Assembly (NCBI GenBank): GCA_015059335.1
Contig: SVAP01000001.1
Span: forward strand, 442,413-506,412
DNA length: 64,000 nucleotides
Origin: Bacillota bacterium
Lineage (GTDB): Bacteria > Bacillota_I > Bacilli_A > RF39 > UBA660
Reading direction: 5' to 3'
Shown: piece after piece, positions 16,222-25,004 of the stretch
Layout: each line of letters opens with the position of its first letter
Position numbering within the stretch: position 1 is the first letter of the stretch
Translations under genes and position numbers: made by a program
The notes under the pieces: model-generated
The model's input: only the letters and a program-made list of their open reading frames with translations
Databases searched by the model: none
Told to the model about the DNA's origin: nothing

Positions 16222-17871
16222 ATGGATGAATTTGAAATACAACCGGGTTATGGTATGTTGATGAAAAAAGTAGAAGTTAATGAAACAATAAATATATTTG
16301 TGCCAGTACATTTAATTAAGGGTGACATTATTGCTGAAGATACTTTTGATGATGAAATGGGAAAAAGTTATTATGTTTTTGATCCAGAAAAGAGTGTTCA
16401 AGAGTATATATATTTAGAAGATTCATATTATATTGGTTTTACAATTCAAGAAGAAGAATTATTAAATATTTATAAAGATGAAGATTTAGAAAGTGCTAAA
16501 ACATATTATTATGACTCAATTAGAGATTATTGTATCTTTACTTTCTACAATTATGGTGTTGGTAATTATACAGTTATGTATTTAAATATTAATGCAATTA
16601 ATAGTGAATTTAAAAGAATGTTAGATGGAAATAATAATATTCAAAACAATAATAACAATAAAGATGATGAGTCTGTAGATGCTACTGAAGTGATATATAA
16701 TGATAAAAACCAAATTAAACAGGGGGACCCAGTAGCGCTTTTCACTAGAAATGATATAAATGATTTACTTAATTACACACTTGATAAAAATTATGACAAA
16801 GTAATTGATATATTAAAATACTATAAAAATGGTCTTGAACAAGAAGCAAAAAATAATGAAGAAACCCCACAATCAATACCTGAAACAAAAGATACTTCAG
16901 ATAAAAAAGATGATATAGATGTTAAAGATTTTTATGAAAAAACTAAGAAAAAGATAATAGGACAAGATGAGGCAATTAAAAATATAATTATTTCTGCTAA
17001 AATGGATCAATATGCAAAGACACCATCTGAAAAGAATAGATGTTTTATAATTGGTCCAACTGGAACAGGAAAAACTGAAATAGTAAAATGTTTAGGTGAA
17101 TATTTAAATAAACCATTTATTAAAGTAGATACTACACAGCTTACAACTCCAGGATATGTAGGTGGAACACTAGAAGAAGTACTTTCTAGATTGGTTAGTA
17201 TTGCAGGTGGAGATGTTAAAAAAGCAGAAAATGGTATAATTACATTTGATGAGATTGATAAGAAATGCGGAAACGACGATAAATTATTTGGTCAAGGATT
17301 TTTATATACATTGTTACCATTTTTAGATGGTACAGACTATACAATATCTGTTGCTGGTAGTAAAAAAATATTTAACACTTCAAATTTAACAATATTTGCA
17401 TCTGGTTCTTTTTCAGAAATAATAAAGAATACGTCTTTAGATAGAAAAACACTGGGATTTAATGCTAAACCAGTAGAAGAAGAATCACCATATTTAAATC
17501 CAGATGAAATATTTAAACGTGCTTCTATGCCAGAAGAAATAATTGGTAGATTCCCAATAGTAATACAATTAAATTCTCATACAGAAGAAAGTTTAAAAAG
17601 CATTTTAGTTAATTCTGATATTAGTCAATTATTAGCTGAAAAAAGAAAATTTGAATGTTTAGGGGTTAATTTAGAGTGGGAAGATAAATATATAGAAGCA
17701 GTTGCAAAAGAAGCTATAAAATTCAATATTGGTGCTCGCTCACTTAAGAAAATAGTAGAAAATTCAATTAAAGAACTTACTTGGGAAATATTAACTAATC
17801 CTAATAAATATAAATCTGCTACGTTATTAGAAGAGTCTGTTAATAATCCAAAAACATATAAATTAAAATAA
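16222..17871 (+). CDS. ClpX-like AAA+ ATPase with an unrecognised N-terminal domain
   Basis: A 549-residue protein. The C-terminal half is a ClpX/HslU-type AAA+ module: Walker A GPTGTGKTE at residues 278-286, ClpX-like pore region TPGYVGG, Walker B TFDEIDKK and a sensor-2 GARSLKK. The first 230 residues are not the Cys4 zinc finger of ClpX; they are an acidic, partly beta-rich domain followed by an Asn-rich linker and a Glu/Lys-rich spacer. It may unfold proteins alone or with a partner; no ClpP lies nearby and the ClpP-docking IGF loop is not evident. It follows aspS by 20 bases and ends at a hairpin shared with def. Confidence 0.75.
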   Translation: MDEFEIQPGYGMLMKKVEVNETINIFVPVHLIKGDIIAEDTFDDEMGKSYYVFDPEKSVQEYIYLEDSYYIGFTIQEEELLNIYKDEDLESAKTYYYDSIRDYCIFTFYNYGVGNYTVMYLNINAINSEFKRMLDGNNNIQNNNNNKDDESVDATEVIYNDKNQIKQGDPVALFTRNDINDLLNYTLDKNYDKVIDILKYYKNGLEQEAKNNEETPQSIPETKDTSDKKDDIDVKDFYEKTKKKIIGQDEAIKNIIISAKMDQYAKTPSEKNRCFIIGPTGTGKTEIVKCLGEYLNKPFIKVDTTQLTTPGYVGGTLEEVLSRLVSIAGGDVKKAENGIITFDEIDKKCGNDDKLFGQGFLYTLLPFLDGTDYTISVAGSKKIFNTSNLTIFASGSFSEIIKNTSLDRKTLGFNAKPVEEESPYLNPDEIFKRASMPEEIIGRFPIVIQLNSHTEESLKSILVNSDISQLLAEKRKFECLGVNLEWEDKYIEAVAKEAIKFNIGARSLKKIVENSIKELTWEILTNPNKYKSATLLEESVNNPKTYKLK

Positions 17872-17905
17872 AAAAAATGTGCTGAAATTTTCAGTACATT
17901 TTTTA
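17872..17905. terminator. Bidirectional terminator between the ClpX-like gene and def
   Basis: A-tract, stem AAATGTGCTGA/TCAGTACATTT (one G-U) with an AATTT loop, T-tract; it can serve both converging genes. Confidence 0.85.
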
Positions 17906-18451
17906 TATCATTCTCATTTTATCTTCATCTTTAAATGGATCATCTTTATCAATTCTATCATAAAATAGTATTCCATCTAAGTGGTCATATTCATGTTGGA
18001 ATGCAATTGAAAGCTCTTCTCTTGCTCTAAATCTAACTGGATTACCATGTTCATCAAAACCTTCAATAGTAATTCTAGCATATCTTGGAACAATACCTTC
18101 AACATCACGTTCCACACTTAAACATCCTTCTCCAGTTGAAGCATATATTAATTCTTCTGAATAACTAACAATTTTAGGATTAACAATTACATAGTTATTA
18201 AATTTTCCTTCTTCATATTCATGAACTACAACAAAAAATCTCTTATTAATACCAAGTTGTGGTGCAGCAAGCCCCATACCAGGTCTTAAATCATATTTTA
18301 TTGATAATTCTTCAATTTGACTATTTGTTAAATGATCAATCATTCTTTGAATTAACTTTTTATCATCTTTTGACATAGGAAAAACTACATCTTCACATTT
18401 TTCTCTAAGCACTTTTTCTTTTTCATCTAATATATCTAATTTTTTAAACAT
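17903..18451 (-). CDS. def: Peptide deformylase
   Basis: A 182-residue metalloenzyme that removes the formyl group from new proteins. All three family motifs are present: GMGLAAPQLG (motif 1), EGCLSVE (motif 2, Cys metal ligand) and QHEYDHLDG (motif 3, two His ligands and the catalytic Glu). It is of the type 2, Gram-positive kind by length. The ATG at 18451 on the minus strand follows GGTGGA; an in-frame GTG at 18463 lies within the ribosome-binding site. It is transcribed toward the ClpX-like gene. Confidence 0.96.
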   Translation of the reverse strand: MFKKLDILDEKEKVLREKCEDVVFPMSKDDKKLIQRMIDHLTNSQIEELSIKYDLRPGMGLAAPQLGINKRFFVVVHEYEEGKFNNYVIVNPKIVSYSEELIYASTGEGCLSVERDVEGIVPRYARITIEGFDEHGNPVRFRAREELSIAFQHEYDHLDGILFYDRIDKDDPFKDEDKMRMI

Positions 18452-18494
18452 ATATTCCACCACACATTCGCTAATATTTTATCATAAAATTAAC

Positions 18495-18518
18495 AAAAAG
18501 GGAAGAAGTTCCCTTTTT
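18495..18518 (-). terminator. Terminator of the YjcZ-like gene
   Basis: Perfect stem AAAAAGGGAA/TTCCCTTTTT with a GAAG loop; on the minus strand it begins at the stop codon. Confidence 0.85.
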
Positions 18519-18705
18519 ATCCTACTAATCTTGAACCGATTACTATTACTAATAAGATAAATAAAACTAATATTATAGCTGCGCCATAACCATAGCCATA
18601 TCCACCGCCATAGCCTCCGCCATAACAACATGGATTATATTGTTGTCCACAACAGTTATTATATCCGTTATATCCATATCCACCTTGGTATCCATAATAA
18701 TACAT
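18517..18705 (-). CDS. YjcZ-like Gly/Tyr-rich small membrane protein
   Basis: A 62-residue protein: a Gly/Tyr/Asn/Cys-rich N-terminal part with GYG repeats and a C-terminal hydrophobic helix ending in LFILLVIVIGSRLVG. This layout matches the YjcZ/YhdX family of tiny proteins known from spore-forming Bacillus, but no other spore genes are in this window. A very strong ribosome-binding site, AAAGGAGG, precedes the start, so it may be highly expressed. It stands alone, with its own terminator. Confidence 0.75.
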   Translation of the reverse strand: MYYYGYQGGYGYNGYNNCCGQQYNPCCYGGGYGGGYGYGYGAAIILVLFILLVIVIGSRLVG

Positions 18706-18787
18706 ATTTCAAACCTCCTTTATTTCTAATATAATTTATTACAAATGAGTAAAAAGTGTACCAACAAAAGTCTAAATTATTAAAATT

Positions 18788-18816
18788 TTGTTACAAAAGT
18801 AAAAATATATGATAAT
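18788..18816 (+). promoter_or_regulatory. Promoter for ftsW
   Basis: TTGTTA, 17-base spacer, GATAAT (18811-18816). Confidence 0.45.
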
Positions 18817-18850
18817 ATTATATATAGTAAGAAATAGGGAAGTGGTGACT

Positions 18851-19984
18851 GTGAAAAAAGTATTATCAAAGATTGATAAACCATTATTTTTTTCAATGTT
18901 AATCTTTTTTATCTTTGGACTTATTATGATATTTAGTGCCTCAACTATAGTATCAGTAATAGGATTTAACAAAGAACCATATTCATTTTTTATTAAACAG
19001 GCATTATTTTTATTTGTAGGTTTAATCGCATTTTTTATTATATTATTTATTCCTACAAAAAATTATTCTAAATTTTCAAATACGTTACTTATAACTGTAT
19101 TACTCGCATTAGCAGGTTTATTTGTGTATGGTAAAGTTACAAATAACGCTATGAGTTGGTATTACATAGGTCCTTTCTCACTACAACCGAGTGAGTTTGC
19201 TAAAACAATACTAATAATATATATGGGTACATATTATTATAAAAATAGAAAAAATTTGAATAGTCAAAATATAATACTAAAACCACTTTATGCAGCTTTA
19301 ATGATATTTGCTTTAGTTTTTCTACAACCAGATTTAGGTACAGGAATAATTATAGCTGCAATAGCGATATTAATATATTTTTCATTACCAATTAAAACAG
19401 TATACAAAAAAAATATGATAACAATATTACTGATTGTTGCAATAATGTTTATTGGTTTATATTTAGTGGCTGGTAAAAAGATTCTAACTACTACACAGTT
19501 AAATAGATTTAATTATAAAGAACCATGTAAAAGATATACTGAAAATACTGGTTATCAAGTGTGTAATGGATATATCGCAATTAATAATGGTGGATTATTT
19601 GGAGTTGGTTTAGGAAATAGTACTCAAAAATATTTATATTTACCTGAAGCTCATACTGACTTTATTTTTCCAATAGTGATTGAAGAACTTGGTGTCATTA
19701 CAGGCATTGCTGTAATATTAATGTATATATTTATAATTTATAGAATACTAAAAATATCTAGAGATAGTAATAATTTAGGTAATTCAGTAATGGCATATGG
19801 AATAGCAGCTTATATTTTTTGCCATATAGCTGTTAATTTAGTAGGTATTTTAGGGCTAGGCCCAATGACAGGTGTACCATTACCATTTTTATCATATGGT
19901 GGTAGTTTTGCTCTAAATCTTATGATTACATTTGGAATAGTACAAAGAATTGCAATTGAAAATAAAATATCAAAAAGCAAGTAA
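18851..19984 (+). CDS. ftsW: FtsW/RodA/SpoVE family peptidoglycan polymerase
   Basis: A 377-residue SEDS membrane protein with about ten membrane segments. Family motifs are SWYYIGPFSLQPSEFAK, LFGVGLGNSTQKYLYLPEAHTDFIF and the end GVPLPFLSYGGS. SEDS proteins polymerise lipid II together with a class B PBP. The TQKYLYLPEAHTDFIF stretch fits FtsW/SpoVE better than RodA. I choose the GTG at 18851, preceded by AGTGGTGA, because upstream codons read through the promoter region. It ends at a hairpin shared with the converging gene. A class B PBP is at 26708, though not in the same operon. Confidence 0.9.
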   Translation: MKKVLSKIDKPLFFSMLIFFIFGLIMIFSASTIVSVIGFNKEPYSFFIKQALFLFVGLIAFFIILFIPTKNYSKFSNTLLITVLLALAGLFVYGKVTNNAMSWYYIGPFSLQPSEFAKTILIIYMGTYYYKNRKNLNSQNIILKPLYAALMIFALVFLQPDLGTGIIIAAIAILIYFSLPIKTVYKKNMITILLIVAIMFIGLYLVAGKKILTTTQLNRFNYKEPCKRYTENTGYQVCNGYIAINNGGLFGVGLGNSTQKYLYLPEAHTDFIFPIVIEELGVITGIAVILMYIFIIYRILKISRDSNNLGNSVMAYGIAAYIFCHIAVNLVGILGLGPMTGVPLPFLSYGGSFALNLMITFGIVQRIAIENKISKSK

Positions 19985-20001
19985 AAAAATTACTTGCTTT
20001 T
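19973..20001. terminator. Bidirectional terminator after ftsW
   Basis: Twelve-base stem AAAAGCAAGTAA/TTACTTGCTTTT that includes the last codons and stop of ftsW and the end of the converging gene. Confidence 0.85.
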
Positions 20002-20701
20002 ATATATTTTTAGTTGTGTTATATGTGATTAATGGATACATAGTTAATATTGATATATCATTCATAAGCTGTCTTGAAATTTTATTTGAATTTTCTTTGT
20101 TTGTAAAAAATGTATTCATTTGATTCAAATCATTCCAATTTTCTAAAAATATCATAATCTCTTTGTTTTTATTATATTGCTGATTTAGTATAGTAGTATT
20201 TAAAAGTATAGGTGGGAAGATATAAAAATCAACATCAATATAATTTGCATTTTCAGCACTTAATAATACTCCAAGTTTATTATTTGATAATTTAGGTTTT
20301 AGATAATTTATTACTGCGTAATTAACACTAAAAACTAATATGTCTATATTGGGATATTTATTAATAATATTAGTTAAAACTGTTGTATATATATCTAAAT
20401 CTTTATAATTTAATAAAGGTGGAGTAATAACCGCATTTATTAATATTCTTTTATTATAATTTTGTAATACTTCTAAAACATCATCTAAAGGAATTATATT
20501 ACCTTCTTTGGTTTGTTCATATGTGTAATTTTCTATACCTTGTATTATATTTTGAATATTATCAAAAGATACAATTACCATTTTATTATCTTTTGTCATT
20601 ACTGTATTTAATACTATTCCATCAATATAATCTTGATTTAAAACATTATTTTTAAATTCATCTACTGTATATATTATATTTCCATAATATAATATTTTCA
20701 T
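20000..20701 (-). CDS. Degenerate GDPD-like (TIM-barrel) protein
   Basis: A 233-residue protein whose layout follows glycerophosphodiester phosphodiesterase: DGIVLNTVMTKDNKMVIVSFDN at the place of the family's DGxExDVxxTKDGxxVxxHDxx, then IIPLDDVLEVLQNYNKRILINAVI where the family has IPTLxExLxxxxxxxxxxIEIK. The catalytic His, Glu and Asp residues are mostly replaced (ExD is LNT, HD is SF, IEIK is INAV), so it is probably not an active phosphodiesterase. The ATG at 20701 follows AGGTGAT. It lies just downstream of rarA on the same strand, 33 bases apart. The fold assignment is by eye. Confidence 0.5.
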   Translation of the reverse strand: MKILYYGNIIYTVDEFKNNVLNQDYIDGIVLNTVMTKDNKMVIVSFDNIQNIIQGIENYTYEQTKEGNIIPLDDVLEVLQNYNKRILINAVITPPLLNYKDLDIYTTVLTNIINKYPNIDILVFSVNYAVINYLKPKLSNNKLGVLLSAENANYIDVDFYIFPPILLNTTILNQQYNKNKEIMIFLENWNDLNQMNTFFTNKENSNKISRQLMNDISILTMYPLITYNTTKNI

Positions 20702-20734
20702 TATTATCACCTAATTAAATGTATGAGGTGAGTA

Positions 20735-21940
20735 TTAATTTATATTCTTTAATTTATCATATATTTCTTTTAATTGTTTTTCGTATTTATTGTTTTGTGC
20801 TTTATAATATTCTTTTCCTACAAGCTTATCTGGTAAGTATTGTTGTTTTACATAATGGTTAGGATAATCATGAGGATATTTATAATCCGGTGAATTAGTT
20901 TTAATATGATTAGGAACATTAGATGTGTTTCCACTTCTTATATCATTTAACGCTTCATCTAATGCTAGATATGCTGAATTACTTTTAGGTGATAACGCCA
21001 TTTCAATTACTATAACACTTAATGGAATTCTTGCTTCTGGTAATCCTAGCCTTTCAACACTATGAATTACTGCATCAACTTTAGGACCAATTGATGGATT
21101 AGCAAGTCCTATATCTTCATATGCAATTACATTAAGTCTTCTACATAAACTATCCAAATCTTCTCCTTCAATAAGTCTTGCTAAATAGTGTAATGAAGCA
21201 TTAACATCACTTCCACGTATAGATTTTTGTAATGCACTTAACACATCATAATGACCATCATCACTTGAATCATGAAAAAAGATAGGTTTAGCATTTATTT
21301 CTTTTAAAAATGAAGTAGTTATTTTTTTATCATTTGATGCATAATATGCCATTTCAAGTAAATTATATGCATATCTTAAATCACCAGAAGCTAAATTCAT
21401 AATCGCTTCTTTTGCTTTTTTATCAATTTTTATATCAGGTAATAATCCAGATTTTGTTGCTTTATTTAAAGCATTTATTATATCTTCATCACTATGTTCT
21501 TTTAATTCAAATATCTGACATCTACTTCTAATTGCAGGATTTATTTTATGAAATGGATTAGAAGTTGTCATACCAATTAATGTTATCAAACCAGATTCTA
21601 AATGGGGCAATAAAATATCTTGCTTATCTTTATTTAATCTATGTATTTCATCAACAATTAATAAAATACCATCATATAATTTTGCTTCTTCAATTACAAC
21701 ATCAAAATCTTTTTTAGAATTTATTACTGCATTTAATAATCTATATCTAACATCTAATTCACTAGCGATCGCAAGTGCGATGCTTGTTTTACCTGTTCCA
21801 GGTTTCCCATATAATATCATGGATATTATTTTTTTATTATTAATTAAATTCGTTAAAATTTTGCCTTCACCTAAAAGATGTGTTTGTCCAATAACATCTT
21901 TTAATTTTTTTGGTCTAAGTTTAATTGCTAGATTATCCAT
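20735..21940 (-). CDS. rarA: Replication-associated recombination protein RarA (MgsA)
   Basis: A 401-residue AAA+ ATPase of the RarA/MgsA/WRNIP1 family that acts at stalled replication forks. It starts with the clamp-loader-like LAIKLRPKKLKDVIGQ, has Walker A GKPGTGKTS, Walker B LLIVDEIHRLNKDKQD, the sensor-1 region GMTTSNPFHKINPAIRSRC, and the C-terminal family domain with RGSDVNASLHYLARLIEGED and YLPDKLVGKEYY. The length is normal. It is transcribed away from the surface-protein gene at 22061, from a divergent promoter. Confidence 0.95.
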   Translation of the reverse strand: MDNLAIKLRPKKLKDVIGQTHLLGEGKILTNLINNKKIISMILYGKPGTGKTSIALAIASELDVRYRLLNAVINSKKDFDVVIEEAKLYDGILLIVDEIHRLNKDKQDILLPHLESGLITLIGMTTSNPFHKINPAIRSRCQIFELKEHSDEDIINALNKATKSGLLPDIKIDKKAKEAIMNLASGDLRYAYNLLEMAYYASNDKKITTSFLKEINAKPIFFHDSSDDGHYDVLSALQKSIRGSDVNASLHYLARLIEGEDLDSLCRRLNVIAYEDIGLANPSIGPKVDAVIHSVERLGLPEARIPLSVIVIEMALSPKSNSAYLALDEALNDIRSGNTSNVPNHIKTNSPDYKYPHDYPNHYVKQQYLPDKLVGKEYYKAQNNKYEKQLKEIYDKLKNIN

Positions 21941-21959
21941 AATATCACATCCATTTATT

Positions 21960-21988
21960 ATTTTACATAAAAAACAAAATTATGTAAA
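21960..21988 (-). promoter_or_regulatory. Promoter for rarA (minus strand)
   Basis: On the minus strand: TTTACA (21988-21983), 17-base spacer, TAAAAT (21965-21960), preceded by TATG. Confidence 0.55.
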
Positions 21989-22003
21989 CTATGTCAAAAG
22001 GGA

Positions 22004-22033
22004 TTGACTAAAAATAAAAAAGTCATGTATAAT
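22004..22033 (+). promoter_or_regulatory. Strong promoter for the TasA-LRR surface gene
   Basis: TTGACT (22004-22009), 18-base spacer, TGTATAAT (22028-22033 for the hexamer). Confidence 0.7.
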
Positions 22034-22060
22034 TTAAATATAATAGAAGGAGTGATAAAA

Positions 22061-23347
22061 ATGGAAGAAAAGAAAATAAGTAGAAATATTATATTTTCAG
22101 TAATAGCTGTATTACTATTAGTTGTAGTAGTAGTAGGTGCAACATATGCATACTTTACAGCGACAGCAAGTACAGCTAAACAAGAAGTTAAAACAGGATC
22201 ATTGGCAATGGGATTTGAAAGTGGAGAATTCTTAAGAGCAGACGCATTAATGCCAATATCAGACAGCGAAATCAAAACAAAAGCAGCAGAATTAGATTTT
22301 TCTGTAACTAACCAAGGTACAGAACATATGAATCTAACAATAAGTCTAACTGATATCGAAATATCAGATGATTTAAAAGACGTAGACTTTAGATGGGGAT
22401 TATACAACAAAGATAAAGACTTAGGTATAGCATTTGGTATATTTGAAGATATGGGAACACAAACAAGTGTAACATTATTAACAGATACAATAATAGATGC
22501 AGTGTTAGATGAAAATGAACCAGATATAACAAAAAACTATACATTAAGAGTATGGATACATGATGATGGAGCAAATCAAAACTACATGCAAGGAGAAACA
22601 TTCAGTGCGAAAGTTACTGTAGATGGTGAACCAGTTAAATATACACCAGAAGAATGTTTTGGATTTAATAATGGTACAGTTACATCATATGATTATGAGA
22701 CATGCGGTTTAGCTGGTGTTGACGTAGTAATACCTAAATCAATAGATGGTGTTGCAGTTACAACTATTGGTAGTAATTTTGTTTATTGTGATGGTGGATG
22801 TAACTGGTGGACAGATGATGATGTAACAATAAATTCTATGATTTTACCTGATACTATCACAACAATTAATAATGAAGCATTTGTGTATTCATCAGCATTA
22901 TATGATTCACCACTAACGATTCCAGATAGTGTTATAACAGTAGGTAATACTGGATTACATGGGGCAAATATTAGAAATCTTCCTGAATCAGTTACAACTG
23001 TTGGTGAAAACTCACTTGCATTTAACAGTATTGATGTAGTGCCTGGTTCTATATCGGAAGTTTCATCTAGTGCATTCTATTCTCTTGAATCAAATAATAT
23101 TGTTTTAATGGAAGGTATTACCACAATTGGAGAAAGTGCGTTTTCGGAGTTGAAGAATACATCGATTGAAATCCCATCAACTGTTACGACAATTGTAAAA
23201 GATGCATTTGGACAAAATTATAGTGAACCAAACCTAACAGAAATAGTAGTAAGAGGAAAAAGTAGTTTAGCAGATTTTACAGATGCAACAGGTTTAACAA
23301 CAGAAGGTGGATTACCAGAAGGTGTTAATGTTGTATTTAGACCATAG
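22061..23347 (+). CDS. SipW-dependent surface protein with BspA-type leucine-rich repeats
   Basis: A 428-residue exported protein. The N-terminus is a typical SipW-type signal: a basic start, a long hydrophobic run and GATYAYFTA, where cleavage is expected. Residues to about 195 form a TasA/camelysin-like beta domain (FRWGLYNKDKD, TLRVWIHDDG). From about residue 200 there is a BspA-like LRR_5 domain with the frame DVVIPKSIDGVAVTTIGS and repeats of the LPDTITTINNEAF, IPDSVITVGNT and LPESVTTVGEN kind. BspA-type repeats often mediate host or cell adhesion. The ATG at 22061 follows AGAAGGAGTGAT. No sortase motif is seen at the end. Confidence 0.85.
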   Translation: MEEKKISRNIIFSVIAVLLLVVVVVGATYAYFTATASTAKQEVKTGSLAMGFESGEFLRADALMPISDSEIKTKAAELDFSVTNQGTEHMNLTISLTDIEISDDLKDVDFRWGLYNKDKDLGIAFGIFEDMGTQTSVTLLTDTIIDAVLDENEPDITKNYTLRVWIHDDGANQNYMQGETFSAKVTVDGEPVKYTPEECFGFNNGTVTSYDYETCGLAGVDVVIPKSIDGVAVTTIGSNFVYCDGGCNWWTDDDVTINSMILPDTITTINNEAFVYSSALYDSPLTIPDSVITVGNTGLHGANIRNLPESVTTVGENSLAFNSIDVVPGSISEVSSSAFYSLESNNIVLMEGITTIGESAFSELKNTSIEIPSTVTTIVKDAFGQNYSEPNLTEIVVRGKSSLADFTDATGLTTEGGLPEGVNVVFRP

Positions 23348-23363
23348 CTAAAATAAAAATATA

Positions 23364-23396
23364 AAAAATATGTGAAGTAATTCGCATATTTTTTTA
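23364..23396 (+). terminator. Terminator after the TasA-LRR gene
   Basis: Thirteen-base stem AAAAATATGTGAA/TTCGCATATTTTT (one G-U) with a GTAA loop and T run. Confidence 0.9.
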
Positions 23397-23403
23397 TTGA
23401 TTG

Positions 23404-23432
23404 TTGAAAATAATAAAATTATAATATATAAT
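23404..23432 (+). promoter_or_regulatory. Promoter for the second TasA-like gene
   Basis: TTGAAA (23404-23409), 17-base spacer, TATAAT (23427-23432). Confidence 0.65.
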
Positions 23433-23464
23433 ATATTTATAATGAAGTATTGGAGGGAATCTTT

Positions 23465-24097
23465 ATGGCAAATAAAAAGTCTAAGAAAAATACTAAGAAT
23501 ATTAAAAATAAATCTAATATTAATATATTGAAAGAAAAAAAGACATTAATTATATTATTATTGGTTAGTATTTCAGTACTTATACTACTTATCAGCACTA
23601 GTTATTCAGCGTTTATAACTAGGGTAGGAACAGAGGAATCGCTTAATTATACAACAGGTACATTAAATGTTTCATTTGATGACTCTATGGGTAGTGTGAT
23701 TAATATAAATCCTGCTAAACCTATTAGTGATCAACATGCACAAACACTAACACCATATACTTTTACAATAACTAATACTGGTTCACTTGATTCAACTTTT
23801 AAAATATATTTAACTGATGAATCTATTTCTAATCCATATGGACTTTCTAATGAACAAGTAAAATCAAATATTAAATATCAAATAAATGATAATGAACCAG
23901 CATTATTATCAAATGCTGATGGTAATTTATTACTTGCTGGAGGTATAAATGGTGGAGAAGATACTGAAACTAAAGAATTTACACTAAGATTATGGATAGA
24001 TGAAAGTGCGACAATCGAGATGGAAAATACAACTTATACTGCAAAAATATCTATTACTGGTCAATCAGTATCAGATTATGTAGAACCTACTGAATAA
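23465..24097 (+). CDS. TasA/camelysin-like exported protein
   Basis: A 210-residue protein with a highly basic N-terminus (repeated Lys and Asn), one hydrophobic helix (TLIILLLVSISVLILLIS) followed by TSYSAF, and a beta-rich mature part with TLRLWIDESATIEMENTTY near the end, the same pattern as in the genes at 1 and 22061. It is probably a minor fibre or surface protein exported and cut by a SipW-type signal peptidase. The ATG at 23465 follows TTGGAGGGA. It has its own promoter and terminator, so it is not in an operon with its neighbour. Confidence 0.75.
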   Translation: MANKKSKKNTKNIKNKSNINILKEKKTLIILLLVSISVLILLISTSYSAFITRVGTEESLNYTTGTLNVSFDDSMGSVININPAKPISDQHAQTLTPYTFTITNTGSLDSTFKIYLTDESISNPYGLSNEQVKSNIKYQINDNEPALLSNADGNLLLAGGINGGEDTETKEFTLRLWIDESATIEMENTTYTAKISITGQSVSDYVEPTE

Positions 24098-24108
24098 ATA
24101 ATTAATGA

Positions 24109-24144
24109 ATAGAGCGCAATATTGAAATTGTTGCTCTATTTTTG
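24109..24144 (+). terminator. Terminator after the second TasA-like gene
   Basis: Stem AATAGAGCGCAAT/ATTGTTGCTCTATT with a small internal mismatch, followed by TTTTTG. Confidence 0.8.
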
Positions 24145-24214
24145 TATAATATTTTAATTGATTGACGTATTTTTAAAAATATTATGTAAATAAGTTAATT
24201 TGATTTAGAAATAA

Positions 24215-24243
24215 TTGTAATAAATTTTTCAAAAATATATAAT
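24215..24243 (+). promoter_or_regulatory. Promoter for the SDR operon
   Basis: TTGTAA, 17-base spacer, TATAAT (24238-24243). Confidence 0.55.
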
Positions 24244-24262
24244 AAATATGCGAGGTGTTTAT

Positions 24263-25003
24263 ATGAATTTAGAAAACATGAATGCACTTGTTACTGGTGC
24301 ATCAAGAGGTATTGGCGCTTCAATAGTAGAAGTTTTAGCGCGTAATAACTGTAATGTAATAATTAATTATAATAATAGTGAAAAAGAAGCATATCAATTA
24401 GGAGAATATATAAAAAACAAATATAATGTTAAAGTATTAACAATTAAAGCTGATGTATCAAATGAGAATGATGTTAAAAATATGATTGAAAAAATAATAA
24501 GTGAGTTTGGTAAATTAGATATATTAGTAAATAATGCTGGTATTGCGATTGATACATTATTTGAAGATAAGACTAAAGAAAATTTTCAAAAAATATTAGA
24601 TGTTAATTTGATTGGTACTTTTTTAGTAAGTAAATATGCAAGTAAATATATGTTAGAACAAAAACATGGTAAAATAATAAATATCTCATCAACAAATGGG
24701 ATTGATACATTTTATCCTATGAGTCTAGATTATGATGCATCTAAAGCAGGTGTTATTTCCTTAACTAAAAACTTTGCAAAAGAACTTGCGCCATACATCA
24801 ATGTTAACGCAGTCGCACCTGGTTGGGTTAATACAGATATGAATAAAGAGTTAGACGAAGAATTTATTGAAGAAGAAATAAATAAAATTTTTATGAAAAG
24901 ATTTGCTGAACCTGAAGAAATAGCGAATGTAGTACTTTTTTTGGCGAGTCCTTTATCAAGTTATATAACTGGTGAAGTAATAAGAGTAGATGGTGGTTTT
25001 TAA
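24263..25003 (+). CDS. SDR family oxidoreductase (FabG-like)
   Basis: A 246-residue classical short-chain dehydrogenase/reductase. It has the cofactor motif TGASRGIG near residue 10, NNAG near 90, the catalytic Ser in IINISS, and the Tyr157/Lys161 pair in DYDASKAG, and it ends with ITGEVIRVDGGF as FabG does. It may be 3-oxoacyl-ACP reductase, but with no other fatty-acid genes nearby the substrate is open. The ATG at 24263 follows GAGGTGTT. The stop codon is one base before the start of the PLP enzyme, so the two are translationally coupled. Confidence 0.85.
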   Translation: MNLENMNALVTGASRGIGASIVEVLARNNCNVIINYNNSEKEAYQLGEYIKNKYNVKVLTIKADVSNENDVKNMIEKIISEFGKLDILVNNAGIAIDTLFEDKTKENFQKILDVNLIGTFLVSKYASKYMLEQKHGKIINISSTNGIDTFYPMSLDYDASKAGVISLTKNFAKELAPYINVNAVAPGWVNTDMNKELDEEFIEEEINKIFMKRFAEPEEIANVVLFLASPLSSYITGEVIRVDGGF

Positions 25004-25004
25004 A

